This document shows positions 1 through 8,491 of a DNA stretch of 64,000 bases, one piece after another (positions within the stretch are counted from its first letter, which is position 1; every line of letters starts with the position of its first letter). The stretch is from Blautia sp. Marseille-P3201T. Lineage in GTDB: Bacteria; Bacillota; Clostridia; Lachnospirales; Lachnospiraceae. The DNA lies in assembly GCF_900120295.1 (NCBI RefSeq), contig NZ_LT635469.1, positions 124,001-188,000 on the forward strand, written 5' to 3'. A program made the translations under genes and the position numbers. The notes beneath the pieces are model-generated. The model was not told where the DNA came from. It saw nothing but the letters and a program-made list of their open reading frames with translations, and made no database searches.

Positions 1-1
1 G

Positions 2-217
2 AGTCAGGCAATGTCTATTGCTCTTGGTGTCAGTGAGAGTATTTTAGGAAATCACGGAGTATGTCGTGTACATGGAGGTGGTTTCGCAGGAACAATTCAG
101 ATTTTTGTTGAAAACAGCTTTGTGGAAGAGTATAGAAAGTCTATGGATAAAGTATTTGGCAGTGGTTCTTGTCATGTATTAAAAGTACGTCAGCATGGTG
201 GTATGCAGGTATTATAA
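2..217 (+). CDS. galK: Galactokinase, C-terminal end (partial)
   Basis: Only the last 71 residues are in the window; the frame is open to the left edge. The peptide carries the conserved GHMP-kinase C-terminal motif CRVHGGGFAGTIQ, the glycine-rich segment typical of galactokinase near the end of the protein. Galactokinase phosphorylates galactose to galactose-1-phosphate in the Leloir pathway in the cytoplasm. A rho-independent terminator follows 22 bases after the stop, so this is the end of its transcription unit. A galactose-type ABC transporter (mglBAC) lies at the other end of the window but is about 60 kb away. Identity rests on this one motif and the fit of the end. Confidence 0.85.
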   Translation, partial: SQAMSIALGVSESILGNHGVCRVHGGGFAGTIQIFVENSFVEEYRKSMDKVFGSGSCHVLKVRQHGGMQVL

Positions 218-238
218 CAAAAGATAAGAAGAGATTAG

Positions 239-266
239 GGAAGTCCGGAAACGGGCTTCCTTTTTT
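239..266 (+). terminator. Rho-independent terminator after galK
   Basis: GGAAGTCC (239-246) pairs with GGGCTTCC (253-260), with one G-U, around a 6-base loop, and is followed by six T (261-266). It lies just downstream of the galK stop. Confidence 0.9.
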
Positions 267-403
267 ATAGTTTACATAATGAATTTTACAAAAAAGGGAC
301 TTTATACAATGTAAAATATATATGAAATAGTCCATGTTATAATTGAAATAGTCAGAATATTCTTAAATGTAAAAATGTACAAAAAATGTCGAAAGGTTAG
401 AAG

Positions 404-513
404 TTGCCCACATTTTATCCTCAAAGTTATACACATTAAAAAATCCAATAAATATGGGAAAAGTAGAGTTATACACTAAGTTATCCACATTGTCCACAAA
501 AAAATGTGTGGAA
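404..513. promoter_or_regulatory. Cluster of DnaA-box-like nonamers
   Basis: Within 110 bases of AT-rich non-coding DNA lie TTGCCCACA (404-412), TTATACACA (427-435), TTATACACT (469-477), TTATCCACA (481-489, a perfect consensus DnaA box) and, directly abutting it, TTGTCCACA (490-498). A related TGTGTGGAA is at 505-513. All full-length boxes point the same way. No dnaA, dnaN or replication gene is nearby, so this is more likely a DnaA-titrating or regulatory cluster than an origin. Function is inferred from motif density only. The rest of 267-690 shows no gene. Confidence 0.5.
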
Positions 514-691
514 GAATATGATTTACATAATGAAATAAAGAACAAAGGTTTTGTGTACTTCTGATAAAAAGAGGGTTTTTGTAGAAAAATGTAGAAAAGA
601 TATTGACTTTTATGAAGTCAAATTTTTAACGAACTGGGCAAGAATTAACCGAAATAACATGAAAATAAAATATATTGTCTGAAAAATAGGG

Positions 692-757
692 TTTACAATA
701 ATTTTACATATATTTAACCATTTTACGATTGGTGATTTAACAAAACTCCTTTATAGT
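692..757 (+). promoter_or_regulatory. Pho-box repeats and promoter of pstSCAB
   Basis: Direct repeats TTTACA (692-697), TTTACA (703-708), TTTAAC (713-718) and TTTACG (722-727) are spaced 9-11 bases apart, like the repeated hexamers bound by PhoP/PhoB regulators. A -10-like TATAGT lies at 752-757 with no good -35, as expected for an activator-dependent promoter. The window carries its own phoP/phoR pair (20565-22891), the likely regulator. Confidence 0.65.
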
Positions 758-815
758 AAATGCTGTCGACGAGGAAAATGATTTGAAATTTACGATAAAA
801 GGAGATTATTTAATT

Positions 816-1742
816 ATGAAGAAAAAAATATTAGCAGCAATTTTAATGGGAACAATGGTATTTAGTTTAACAGCATGTGGAAATGAAAGTACAGAGGACA
901 CACAGGGTACAGATAAAGAAGCTTCATCAGGGACAGAAGAAAAAACAGCAGAAGCACCAAAGGGAGAAATTTCTGTAATCTCCAGAGAAGAAGGGTCAGG
1001 AACAAGAGGCGCATTCATCGAGTTATTCGGAATTGAAGAAAAGGATGACTCAGGAGAAAAAATTGATAATACAACAGAAGACGCACAGGTGACAAATAAT
1101 ACATCTGTTATGATGACAAGTGTAGCAGGTAATCCACAGGCAATCGGATATATTTCTTTAGGTTCTCTGGATGACTCTGTAAAAGCATTAAAGGTAGACG
1201 GAGCAGAAGCAACAGCAGAAAATGTAAAGAATGATACTTATAAAATCGCACGTCCTTTTAATATTGCTACCACAGAAGAGGTAAGTGAGGCAGCACAGGA
1301 CTTTATTTCTTACATTTTAAGTCAGGAAGGACAGAAAATTGTAGAAGACAATGGTTATATTTCCGTTGCAGCTGATGCTGCGGCTTATGCAGGAACAAAG
1401 CCATCCGGAAAAATTGTAGTTGCAGGTTCTTCCTCTATTACACCGGTAATGGAAAAATTAAAAGAAGGCTATGAGGCTGTAAATCCAAATGCAGAAATCG
1501 AAATTCAGCAGAGTGACTCTACAACAGGTATGGAGTCTACGATAAATGGCATCTGTGATATCGGAATGGCTTCCAGAGAATTAAAGGACTCTGAAACTGA
1601 AGCAGGATTAAAGGGACAGGAAATTGCTTTAGACGGTATTGCGGTTATTGTAAATAATGAAAACTCTATGTCAGATATTACAACAGACCAGGTAAAAGAT
1701 ATTTACACAGGTGAAATCACAGAATGGAGCGACCTTCAGTAA
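816..1742 (+). CDS. pstS: Phosphate-binding lipoprotein PstS, circularly permuted
   Basis: Extracytoplasmic receptor of the high-affinity phosphate ABC transporter. The start at 816 has an AAAGGAG site 10 bases upstream; an earlier in-frame ATG (783) has none. Residues 1-21 are a lipoprotein signal ending in the lipobox LTAC. An acidic Ser/Thr/Glu linker follows. Residues 50-184 (ISREEGSGTRGAF ... EGQKIVEDNGYISV) correspond to the usual C-terminal half of PstS. Residues 197-307 (GKIVVAGSSSITPVMEKL ... GEITEWSDL) correspond to the usual N-terminal half. The order is therefore inverted relative to the family, with both phosphate-contact regions (SSSITP and SGTRG) retained. Overall length (308 aa) is normal. 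It is first in the pst operon, 20 bases from pstC. Confidence 0.93.
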   Translation: MKKKILAAILMGTMVFSLTACGNESTEDTQGTDKEASSGTEEKTAEAPKGEISVISREEGSGTRGAFIELFGIEEKDDSGEKIDNTTEDAQVTNNTSVMMTSVAGNPQAIGYISLGSLDDSVKALKVDGAEATAENVKNDTYKIARPFNIATTEEVSEAAQDFISYILSQEGQKIVEDNGYISVAADAAAYAGTKPSGKIVVAGSSSITPVMEKLKEGYEAVNPNAEIEIQQSDSTTGMESTINGICDIGMASRELKDSETEAGLKGQEIALDGIAVIVNNENSMSDITTDQVKDIYTGEITEWSDLQ

Positions 1743-1762
1743 AGCGGAAAGGGATTAAGGGA

Positions 1763-2635
1763 ATGAAAAATATAAAAGAAACCGTTATGAAATATGTGTT
1801 TCTTGTGTGTGCCTGTACCTCTATTCTGGCAGTAGCATTAATCTGTATCTTCTTATTTGCCAATGGTATTCCTGCCATTGGCAAAATAGGAGTTTTTGAC
1901 TTTTTGCTGGGAGAAAGATGGAAGCCGGGAAACAATATTTACGGTATTTTACCATTTATTTTAGGCAGTATTTATGTAACTGCAGGGGCAGTTTTAATTG
2001 GTGTGCCCATTGGTATTTGTACAGCTGTTTTCATGGCGAAATTCTGTCCGCCGAAATTATATAAATTTATGAAGCCTGCTGTTGAACTGCTGGCGGGAAT
2101 TCCTTCTGTTGTATATGGTTTCTTCGGTATGGTAGTGGCTGTTCCTTTTGTACGTGACTTTTTCGGTATTCAACTGGGATTTGGAGGAGACGGCTCCAGT
2201 ATGTTTACAGCTTCTGTAATGCTTGGGATTATGATTTTACCTACAATTATCAGCGTAGGAGAGTCTGCAATTCGTGCAGTTCCGGACAGTTATTATGAGG
2301 GGGCTTTGGCACTGGGGGCAACCCATGAAAGAAGTGTATTTCGCACAGTTCTGCCGGCAGCAAAATCCGGTGTGACGGCAGGTGTAATTTTAGGTATCGG
2401 AAGAGCAATCGGTGAAACTATGGCAGTGATTATGATTGCAGGAAATCAGCCGCGTATGCCAAAAGGTTTGTTTAAAGGGGTTCGTACTTTAACATCCAAC
2501 ATTGTTATGGAAATGGGATATGCTGCAGACCTTCATAAAGAAGCGCTGATTGCAACAGCAGTTGTACTTTTTGTCTTTATTTTGCTGATAAATTTATTAT
2601 TTTCGTTGGTGAAAAGGAGGGGCATAAATGGATAA
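1763..2635 (+). CDS. pstC: Phosphate ABC transporter permease PstC
   Basis: Integral membrane half of the phosphate channel. The 290 residues contain about six hydrophobic segments and the cytoplasmic EAA-type loop GATHERSVFRTVLPAAKSG, which contacts the ATPase PstB. ELLAGIPSVVYGFFGM is a conserved PstC/PstA stretch. I chose the ATG at 1763 because AAGGGA precedes it; the longer frame from 1724 would overlap the end of pstS and lacks a site. The stop overlaps the start of pstA by 8 bases, consistent with translational coupling. Expected to be induced by phosphate starvation from the promoter ahead of pstS. Confidence 0.95.
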   Translation: MKNIKETVMKYVFLVCACTSILAVALICIFLFANGIPAIGKIGVFDFLLGERWKPGNNIYGILPFILGSIYVTAGAVLIGVPIGICTAVFMAKFCPPKLYKFMKPAVELLAGIPSVVYGFFGMVVAVPFVRDFFGIQLGFGGDGSSMFTASVMLGIMILPTIISVGESAIRAVPDSYYEGALALGATHERSVFRTVLPAAKSGVTAGVILGIGRAIGETMAVIMIAGNQPRMPKGLFKGVRTLTSNIVMEMGYAADLHKEALIATAVVLFVFILLINLLFSLVKRRGING

Positions 2636-3479
2636 AATACGTCAGAAATTAAAAATGTATTCCCATCACCCCGCATCTTTTTTTCTGGCTTTATTGGTGT
2701 GGATCAGTGCAATCTTTACAGCGGTAACGCTGATTTTTATTGTAGGATATATTTTGATAAAGGGTGTGCCACATTTGACACCGCAGTTGTTTCAGCTGGA
2801 ATATAACTCAGAAAATGTTTCTATGTTTCCGGCAATTATTAATACAATTTTCATGATTATATTATCTCTTTTAATTGCAGGTCCTTTAGGGATTTTTGCA
2901 GCAGTATATTTGGTAGAGTATGCGAAAAAGGGAAATAAACTGGTGTCTGTTGTGAGAGTGACGGCAGAAACACTTACCGGTATCCCTTCTATTGTATATG
3001 GTTTGTTTGGAATGTTATTCTTTGTAACGACTTTGCGTTGGGGGTATTCGATGCTTGCAGGAGCGTTTACGCTGGCAATCATGGTACTTCCCGTAATTAT
3101 GAGAACCACGGAAGAGGCACTTTTAGCAGTGCCTGATACTTACCGCGAGGCAAGTTTTGGCTTGGGTGCAGGGAAACTTAGAACCATATTTGTGGTTATT
3201 CTGCCTTCAGCAGTACCGGGTATTTTTTCTGGTGTGATTTTATCTATTGGACGTATTGTTGGTGAAACAGCTGCTTTGATGTATACAGCAGGAACAGTAG
3301 CAGAATTGCCGGATAGTGTAATGTCTTCTACCAGGACTTTGTCTGTACACATGTATTCTCTTGCAAGTGAAGGTCTGTATATAAATCAGGCTTATGCAAC
3401 AGCAGTTGTACTGCTTGTAATTGTATTGGTAATTAACTGGCTGTCAGGAAGAATTGCCCGCAGGATTAAGAAGGGATAA
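2628..3479 (+). CDS. pstA: Phosphate ABC transporter permease PstA
   Basis: Second permease subunit, partner of PstC. The 283-residue membrane protein has about six transmembrane segments, the paired motif TLTGIPSIVYGLFGML, and the EAA loop GAGKLRTIFVVILPSAVPG near the C-terminal third. It starts inside the end of pstC after an AAAAGGAGG site. An 87-base gap separates it from pstB. Length and motifs are ordinary for the family. Confidence 0.95.
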   Translation: MDKIRQKLKMYSHHPASFFLALLVWISAIFTAVTLIFIVGYILIKGVPHLTPQLFQLEYNSENVSMFPAIINTIFMIILSLLIAGPLGIFAAVYLVEYAKKGNKLVSVVRVTAETLTGIPSIVYGLFGMLFFVTTLRWGYSMLAGAFTLAIMVLPVIMRTTEEALLAVPDTYREASFGLGAGKLRTIFVVILPSAVPGIFSGVILSIGRIVGETAALMYTAGTVAELPDSVMSSTRTLSVHMYSLASEGLYINQAYATAVVLLVIVLVINWLSGRIARRIKKG

Positions 3480-3566
3480 AAAGAAAGAATATAAGTACAT
3501 GATATACGGAATATGGAAGAGTTTGGATATCACGTTATAAGATAGAATAGACAAAAGGAGTCAGAA

Positions 3567-4322
3567 ATGAACGCAATTATAGAAACCAAAGATTTAAAAT
3601 TATGGTATGGAGACCATCAGGTTTTAAAAGGAGTTTCCATGGATATTCCAGAACATAAAATTACTGCATTGATCGGACCAAGTGGTTGTGGAAAGTCTAC
3701 ATTTTTGAAAACATTAAACCGGATGAATGACCTTGTGGATAATGTGCGTATTACCGGAGAAGTAAAATATGATGGGAGAAATATATTTTCTTCTGATATC
3801 AATGTAAATGAACTGAGGAAAGAAGTAGGGATGGTATTTCAGAAACCCAATCCATTTCCAATGAGTATCTATGACAATGTAGCTTATGGCCCAAGAACAC
3901 ACGGTATCTGTTCGAAAGTGAAGCTGGATGAAATTGTGGAACGCTCTTTAAGGGATGCGGCTCTCTGGGATGAAGTGAAAGATCGATTAAAAGCATCTGC
4001 TTTGGGAATGTCGGGAGGACAACAACAGAGACTTTGTATTGCGAGAGCATTGGCAGTACAGCCCAAAGTAATTCTTTGTGATGAAAGTACAGCATCACTT
4101 GATCCGATTAGTACAGGGAAAATAGAAGATTTGCTTATAGAACTGAAATCAAAATATACGGTGATTATGGTTACACATAATATGCAGCAGGCAGTGCGTA
4201 TTTCAGATTACTGTGCATTTTTCCTTTTGGGAGATCTGATTGAATTCAACCGGACAGATACATTGTTTTCTACACCACAAAATAAGAAGACAGAGGATTA
4301 TATTACAGGAAGATTTGGTTAA
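3567..4322 (+). CDS. pstB: Phosphate ABC transporter ATP-binding protein PstB
   Basis: Cytoplasmic ATPase that drives phosphate import through PstCA. In 251 residues it has Walker A GPSGCGKS (37-44), the Q-loop [16 protein letters not shown] typical of PstB, the signature MSGGQQQRL, Walker B VILCDE and the switch histidine in VTHNM. The start follows AAAGGAG. It is the last gene of pstSCAB and faces the ANTAR regulator gene convergently, with 56 bases between them and no clear terminator there. phoU, often next in such operons, is instead 15 kb away with phoPR. Confidence 0.97.
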   Translation: MNAIIETKDLKLWYGDHQVLKGVSMDIPEHKITALIGPSGCGKSTFLKTLNRMNDLVDNVRITGEVKYDGRNIFSSDINVNELRKEVGMVFQKPNPFPMSIYDNVAYGPRTHGICSKVKLDEIVERSLRDAALWDEVKDRLKASALGMSGGQQQRLCIARALAVQPKVILCDESTASLDPISTGKIEDLLIELKSKYTVIMVTHNMQQAVRISDYCAFFLLGDLIEFNRTDTLFSTPQNKKTEDYITGRFG

Positions 4323-4378
4323 TTAAATATGCCGTGAAAGAATGCAAACATAATTGGATGAGAAAATGCGCGAAACTA

Positions 4379-4963
4379 TCAGGTGTAAGTTTTAATTATT
4401 TCTTCGGCAATGAATCGTTTGGCAATACAGCGATCCATTGCCTGTTTTTCGATGTAATGATGAGCTTCAGGCTCACTCATGGAGAGCTCGCTGATTAAAA
4501 TCCACTTTGCTTTATTGACCAGGCGGATTTCAGCCATTTTGTCTTCAATAGATAAAGACTTCTTCTCAAATTGTCTTAAACGTTCACGGGCACTTTCCAT
4601 CCAGTTAAGGGAATGGAGGATAATTGGTTTTGAAATTGGTTTTGGCAGTGTGAATACACCATATTCAGCCACTTTGTCATGGATAGCAGAATGAATATCA
4701 CTTTTAACGAGAAGAAGTACAACAGATTGCTTGGAAGTAGATACGTCAATTGCAAAACGGGTACCGATATCATCAGGAAGAGGAGCATTGATGATAACGA
4801 AGTCAAAAGTTTTTTCCGTTAATATACGTCTGGCAGCACTGACACTTGAGGCTGTCTGGACAGGATAATAGCGTATTTCAGGCAACAGACCGGTGAAGGC
4901 AGAGGTGAAGCTATCTGTTGCGGATACGATGAGTATACTGTAAACACGTTCTCTTAAACTCAT
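4379..4963 (-). CDS. ANTAR-domain antiterminator with degenerate receiver
   Basis: Predicted RNA-binding regulator of 194 residues. Residues about 10-115 have a receiver-like fold pattern. The acidic pocket (normally DD after the first strand) reads ILIVSATD, and the phosphoacceptor Asp is replaced by Asn in FVIINAPLP, so phosphorylation control is unlikely. A linker helix leads to a C-terminal ANTAR domain (about 140-190) with AKWILISE..MSEPEAHHYIEKQAMD, matching the three-helix RNA-binding module of AmiR, NasR and EutV. It is last in the glutamate synthase-glnA operon. Four leaders in this window carry hexaloop hairpins coupled to terminators or terminator-like stems, its probable targets. 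That link is inferred from context. Confidence 0.88.
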   Translation of the reverse strand: MSLRERVYSILIVSATDSFTSAFTGLLPEIRYYPVQTASSVSAARRILTEKTFDFVIINAPLPDDIGTRFAIDVSTSKQSVVLLLVKSDIHSAIHDKVAEYGVFTLPKPISKPIILHSLNWMESARERLRQFEKKSLSIEDKMAEIRLVNKAKWILISELSMSEPEAHHYIEKQAMDRCIAKRFIAEEIIKTYT

Positions 4964-4992
4964 TTTGTCCCCTCCTCTTTTGTTGATTTAAC

Positions 4993-6204
4993 TTACTGAT
5001 TACAATATAGGTTTAAGATAGCATCCGGTATATATTTTCTGATGAACTCACTGTTTGTAGCAGTGATGCAGGCAGACTTGAAATTTTCCGGAAGTTGTTT
5101 AAAGTTTGCAAGGATATCTTTATCTGCCTTATACAGATTAATATCGGCAGGTGCAGGAAGTTCTGTTTTATTTTGAATTCCATCCAGAATAGCATAAATA
5201 ATCAGGGCAAATGCCAGATAGGTATTTGCAGACGGATCCGGAGAGCGGAGTTCCACACGTCGATACTTTCCAACTGCTGAAGGAACTCTGACAAGCTGTG
5301 AACGATTTTCACTGGACCATGAAATGTATCGAGGAGCCTTGTTTTTTCCAAAACGTTTATAAGAATTTTCAGTTGGATTTAAAAATATTGTCATATCCGA
5401 AATTTTATCCAAAATACCCGCTATCAGATAGTTCATATTATCTGTGTTGTCAGAAGATTTGACAGATATATTAATATGAAATCCATTTCCTGGCTTATTT
5501 TCTAATGGTTTTGGGCTAAAATCAGCAAAAATTCCATTTTGTCGTGCGATTGTTTTAACAACTGTCTGAAAAGTCATTGCATTGTCAGCAGCAGTTAAAG
5601 GATCGGAGTAGAGAAAGTCAATTTCATTTTGTCCCGGTCCTTCTTCATGATGGGAACTTTCCGGCTGAATTCCCATTTGCTCCAGTGTCAGACATATTTC
5701 ACGACGTATATTTTCCCCTCTGTCTTCTGGGGCGATGTCCATATAAGCGGCATTATCGTAAGGGAGTTTTGTGGGGTTGCCATTGTCATCTAACTGGAAT
5801 AGATAAAATTCCTGTTCAGCACCAAAGAAAAATTGGTATCCGGCATATTCTGCAGCCTGAATTGCCTTTTTTAAAATAGAGCGTGTGTCACATTCAAATA
5901 TTCGTCCGTCCGGATAAGTAATGCTACAGAACATTCTTACTACACATCCATGTTCCGGTCGCCAGGGTAAGGGCATCAGAGTGTCTGGTTCCGGATGAAG
6001 GAATAGGTCGGAATGCGTTTCATCCCCAAAACCTGCGATTGCAGATGCATCAATGGCAATACCATATTCAAAAGCCCGCGGAAGTTCCTGCGGCATAATG
6101 GATATATTTTTCTGTTTGCCAAATACATCACAAAAGGCGAGACGGATGAATTTAACATCTTCTTCCTGCACATATTGAATGATTTCATCTTTTGAATACT
6201 TCAT
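4993..6204 (-). CDS. glnA: Glutamine synthetase, type I
   Basis: Makes glutamine from glutamate, ammonia and ATP in the cytoplasm. It has the GSI beta-grasp start (FIRLAFCDVFGKQKNISI), metal-binding glutamates in FGAEQEFYLF and EEGPGQNEIDF, the nucleotide/metal motif GNGFHINIS, and the catalytic-domain stretch NSYKRFGKNKAPRYISW with RVELRSPD. At 403 residues it is somewhat shorter than the usual 440 or so. It sits between the GXGXG glutamate-synthase subunit (17-base gap) and the ANTAR regulator (29-base gap), so enzyme and putative regulator are co-transcribed. A second, unrelated glutamine synthetase (GSIII) is encoded at 10096. Confidence 0.95.
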   Translation of the reverse strand: MKYSKDEIIQYVQEEDVKFIRLAFCDVFGKQKNISIMPQELPRAFEYGIAIDASAIAGFGDETHSDLFLHPEPDTLMPLPWRPEHGCVVRMFCSITYPDGRIFECDTRSILKKAIQAAEYAGYQFFFGAEQEFYLFQLDDNGNPTKLPYDNAAYMDIAPEDRGENIRREICLTLEQMGIQPESSHHEEGPGQNEIDFLYSDPLTAADNAMTFQTVVKTIARQNGIFADFSPKPLENKPGNGFHINISVKSSDNTDNMNYLIAGILDKISDMTIFLNPTENSYKRFGKNKAPRYISWSSENRSQLVRVPSAVGKYRRVELRSPDPSANTYLAFALIIYAILDGIQNKTELPAPADINLYKADKDILANFKQLPENFKSACITATNSEFIRKYIPDAILNLYCNQ

Positions 6205-6221
6205 GATCCTACCTGCTTTCT

Positions 6222-6944
6222 TTAATTTGCCACATACATTTGCTTGTATGGATTTTTACTGTCTGGTGTAATGACTGTAAAAGGAACAGATAAAAGTTTA
6301 TCCACAGAATATTTGAAGTCTCTACAGTACTCAGACAGATATTCCATAATTTCATCCAAATCCTTTGAAGTTGCATATCTTGCAGTTACTTGTTCTGGAA
6401 AGCGGATATCTTTACAATCTCCACGCAGAAACATTTTGCCGCCGTGCATTCCGGTACATGGGAAATTTCCTACAATACGTTTTCCGGCAGTGTGTATTCC
6501 GAGGACAATAATGATGCCACCGGCCTGATATTCACCCAGAAAGCTTCCGGCATATCCACCAATAATCATAACAGGAACTTTTTCTTTATAAGCTTTCATA
6601 TGGATTCCCGCGCGATATCCTGCGTTGCCTTTTACATAGATTTTGCCGCCTCGCATAGCATAACCGGCAGCATCTCCAATATTACCGTGTATAAGGATTT
6701 TTCCTTCATTCATAGTATCGCCCACAGCATCTTGAGCATTGGCGTTTACGATAATATTGGCGTTGTTTAAATAGGAACCCAATGCATTTCCGGGAATACC
6801 ATTGATTGTAAGATTTTTGTCAGACATACCTGCAGCGATAAATCTCTGACCACAGCAACCTTCAATTATACAGTCTTTGTCTGCGTCGCACAGTGCTTCA
6901 TTCACAGCTCTGTAATCTAAATTTGCAGCATTAATGATTTTCAT
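6222..6944 (-). CDS. Glutamate synthase GXGXG (beta-helix) subunit
   Basis: The 240-residue protein corresponds to the C-terminal right-handed beta-helix domain of GltB. It shows the repeated glycine pattern (GNALGSYLNNANI, GDTMNEGKILIHGNIGDAAGYAMRGGKIYVKGN, GGYAGSFLGEYQAGG). In archaeal-type glutamate synthases this domain is a separate polypeptide that helps shape the ammonia tunnel. I chose the ATG at 6944, eight or more bases after GGAGG; the upstream TTG frame would run through that site. Third gene of the minus-strand operon. Confidence 0.9.
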   Translation of the reverse strand: MKIINAANLDYRAVNEALCDADKDCIIEGCCGQRFIAAGMSDKNLTINGIPGNALGSYLNNANIIVNANAQDAVGDTMNEGKILIHGNIGDAAGYAMRGGKIYVKGNAGYRAGIHMKAYKEKVPVMIIGGYAGSFLGEYQAGGIIIVLGIHTAGKRIVGNFPCTGMHGGKMFLRGDCKDIRFPEQVTARYATSKDLDEIMEYLSEYCRDFKYSVDKLLSVPFTVITPDSKNPYKQMYVAN

Positions 6945-6985
6945 ATTATACCATACCTCCAAAAAAAAGTTTACTTTTTTTGCTG

Positions 6986-8491
6986 CTATTCTCCGGCATG
7001 AAAAATACCGAGTATTTCAAGTTCTTTTTCTGTCAATCCGATGCCACGCAGCATGAGGCGATTTCCTCGTAAAGCTTCAATGGAATTGATACCCATGCCA
7101 CCCATCAATTCTTTGATTTCATGTTTCCATGCAGTCATCAGATTAACCAAGCGCTGGTTTCCGATTTCAGGATCAAGTCTCTTCACAAGTTCTGGTCTTT
7201 GGGTTGCAATTCCCCAGTTGCATTTGCCACTCTGACAGGTACGGCAGAGGTGACAGCCGAGAGCCAGCAGAGCAGCAGTAGCTACGTAACAGGCATCGGC
7301 ACCGAGTGCAATGGCTTTTACCACATCGGCGGCGCTGCGAATACTTCCACCTACTATCAGTGATACGTTGTTGCGAATACCTTCATCACGAAGCCTCTGG
7401 TCAACAGAAGCGAGTGCAAGTTCAATGGGAATACCAACATTATCTCTGATTCGGGTAGGAGCGGCTCCTGTACCGCCACGGAAGCCATCAATGGCAATAA
7501 TATCAGCGCCACTGCGGGCAATACCACTTGCGATAGCTGCAATATTATGGACAGCCGCAACTTTGACAATGACAGGTTTTTTGTATTTAGTAGCTTCTTT
7601 CAGTGAGAAAACAAGCTGACGTAAATCTTCAATGGAATAAATATCATGATGCGGAGCAGGAGAAATAGCGTCAGAACCTTCAGGAATCATACGGGTACGT
7701 GATACATCACCGATAATTTTTGTGCCGGGAAGATGTCCCCCAATGCCTGGTTTTGCACCTTGTCCCATTTTTATTTCTATTGCAGCACCTGCTTTTAAAT
7801 AATCTTCGTAAACGCCGAAACGTCCGGAAGCTACCTGCACAATAGTATTTTTTCCATAGCAGTAAAAGTCTTCATGCAATCCTCCCTCACCGGTATTATA
7901 TAATATTCCGAGCTCTGTTGCTGCCAGAGCAAGAGATTTATGAGCGTTATAGCTGATAGATCCGTAGCTCATAGCAGAAAACATAACAGGCATGGAGAGT
8001 TCCAGCTGGGGAGGCAGTTTGCAGTCTAATTTTCCATCTGCTGTACGATTTACTTTGGAAGGCTTCTTTCCAAGATAAACACGGGTTTCCATGGGTTCGC
8101 GCAAAGGATCAATGGAAGGGTTTGTTACCTGTGAAGCGTTAATAAGGATTTTGTCCCAGTATACAGGTAGTGATTTAGGGTTTCCCATGGAAGATAAAAG
8201 GACACCGCCGCTGTTTGCCTGTTTATAAATCTCATTTATTGTGTCTCCGAACCAGTTGGAATTTTCCCGCAGGTTACAGTCACTTTTTATGATTTTTAAT
8301 GCTCTGGCAGGGCAGAAGGAAACACATCTCTGACAGTTGACGCATTTTGACTCATCATGCTTCATAACCTTATGTTCTTTGTCGTAGCTGTGAACTCCAT
8401 TGGCACATTGGCGTTCGCATATCCGACAGGCAATACATCTGTTTTCATTTCTGACTACTTCAAATTCCGGATAGATAAATTCTATACTCAT
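6986..8491 (-). CDS. Glutamate synthase FMN/Fe-S catalytic subunit
   Basis: A 501-residue protein of the archaeal-type glutamate synthase large-subunit family. The N-terminus holds a two-cluster ferredoxin (CIACRICERQC and CVNCQRCVSFCP, residues about 19-60). The rest is the FMN-binding alpha/beta barrel of GltB with GQGAKPGIGGHLPG, IDGFRGGTGAAPT and IVGGSIRSAADVVKAIALGAD. The cysteine-rich loop CHLCRTCQSGKC probably binds the Fe-S cluster. It converts 2-oxoglutarate plus ammonia to glutamate. Its start overlaps the stop of the preceding glutaminase subunit by one base. Confidence 0.93.
   Translation of the reverse strand: MSIEFIYPEFEVVRNENRCIACRICERQCANGVHSYDKEHKVMKHDESKCVNCQRCVSFCPARALKIIKSDCNLRENSNWFGDTINEIYKQANSGGVLLSSMGNPKSLPVYWDKILINASQVTNPSIDPLREPMETRVYLGKKPSKVNRTADGKLDCKLPPQLELSMPVMFSAMSYGSISYNAHKSLALAATELGILYNTGEGGLHEDFYCYGKNTIVQVASGRFGVYEDYLKAGAAIEIKMGQGAKPGIGGHLPGTKIIGDVSRTRMIPEGSDAISPAPHHDIYSIEDLRQLVFSLKEATKYKKPVIVKVAAVHNIAAIASGIARSGADIIAIDGFRGGTGAAPTRIRDNVGIPIELALASVDQRLRDEGIRNNVSLIVGGSIRSAADVVKAIALGADACYVATAALLALGCHLCRTCQSGKCNWGIATQRPELVKRLDPEIGNQRLVNLMTAWKHEIKELMGGMGINSIEALRGNRLMLRGIGLTEKELEILGIFHAGE

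Noticed and set aside
404-513. Chromosomal replication origin at the DnaA-box cluster.
   Set aside because: No dnaA, dnaN, recF or gyr genes, no AT-rich unwinding repeat beyond the general AT richness; a titration or regulatory cluster is more cautious.
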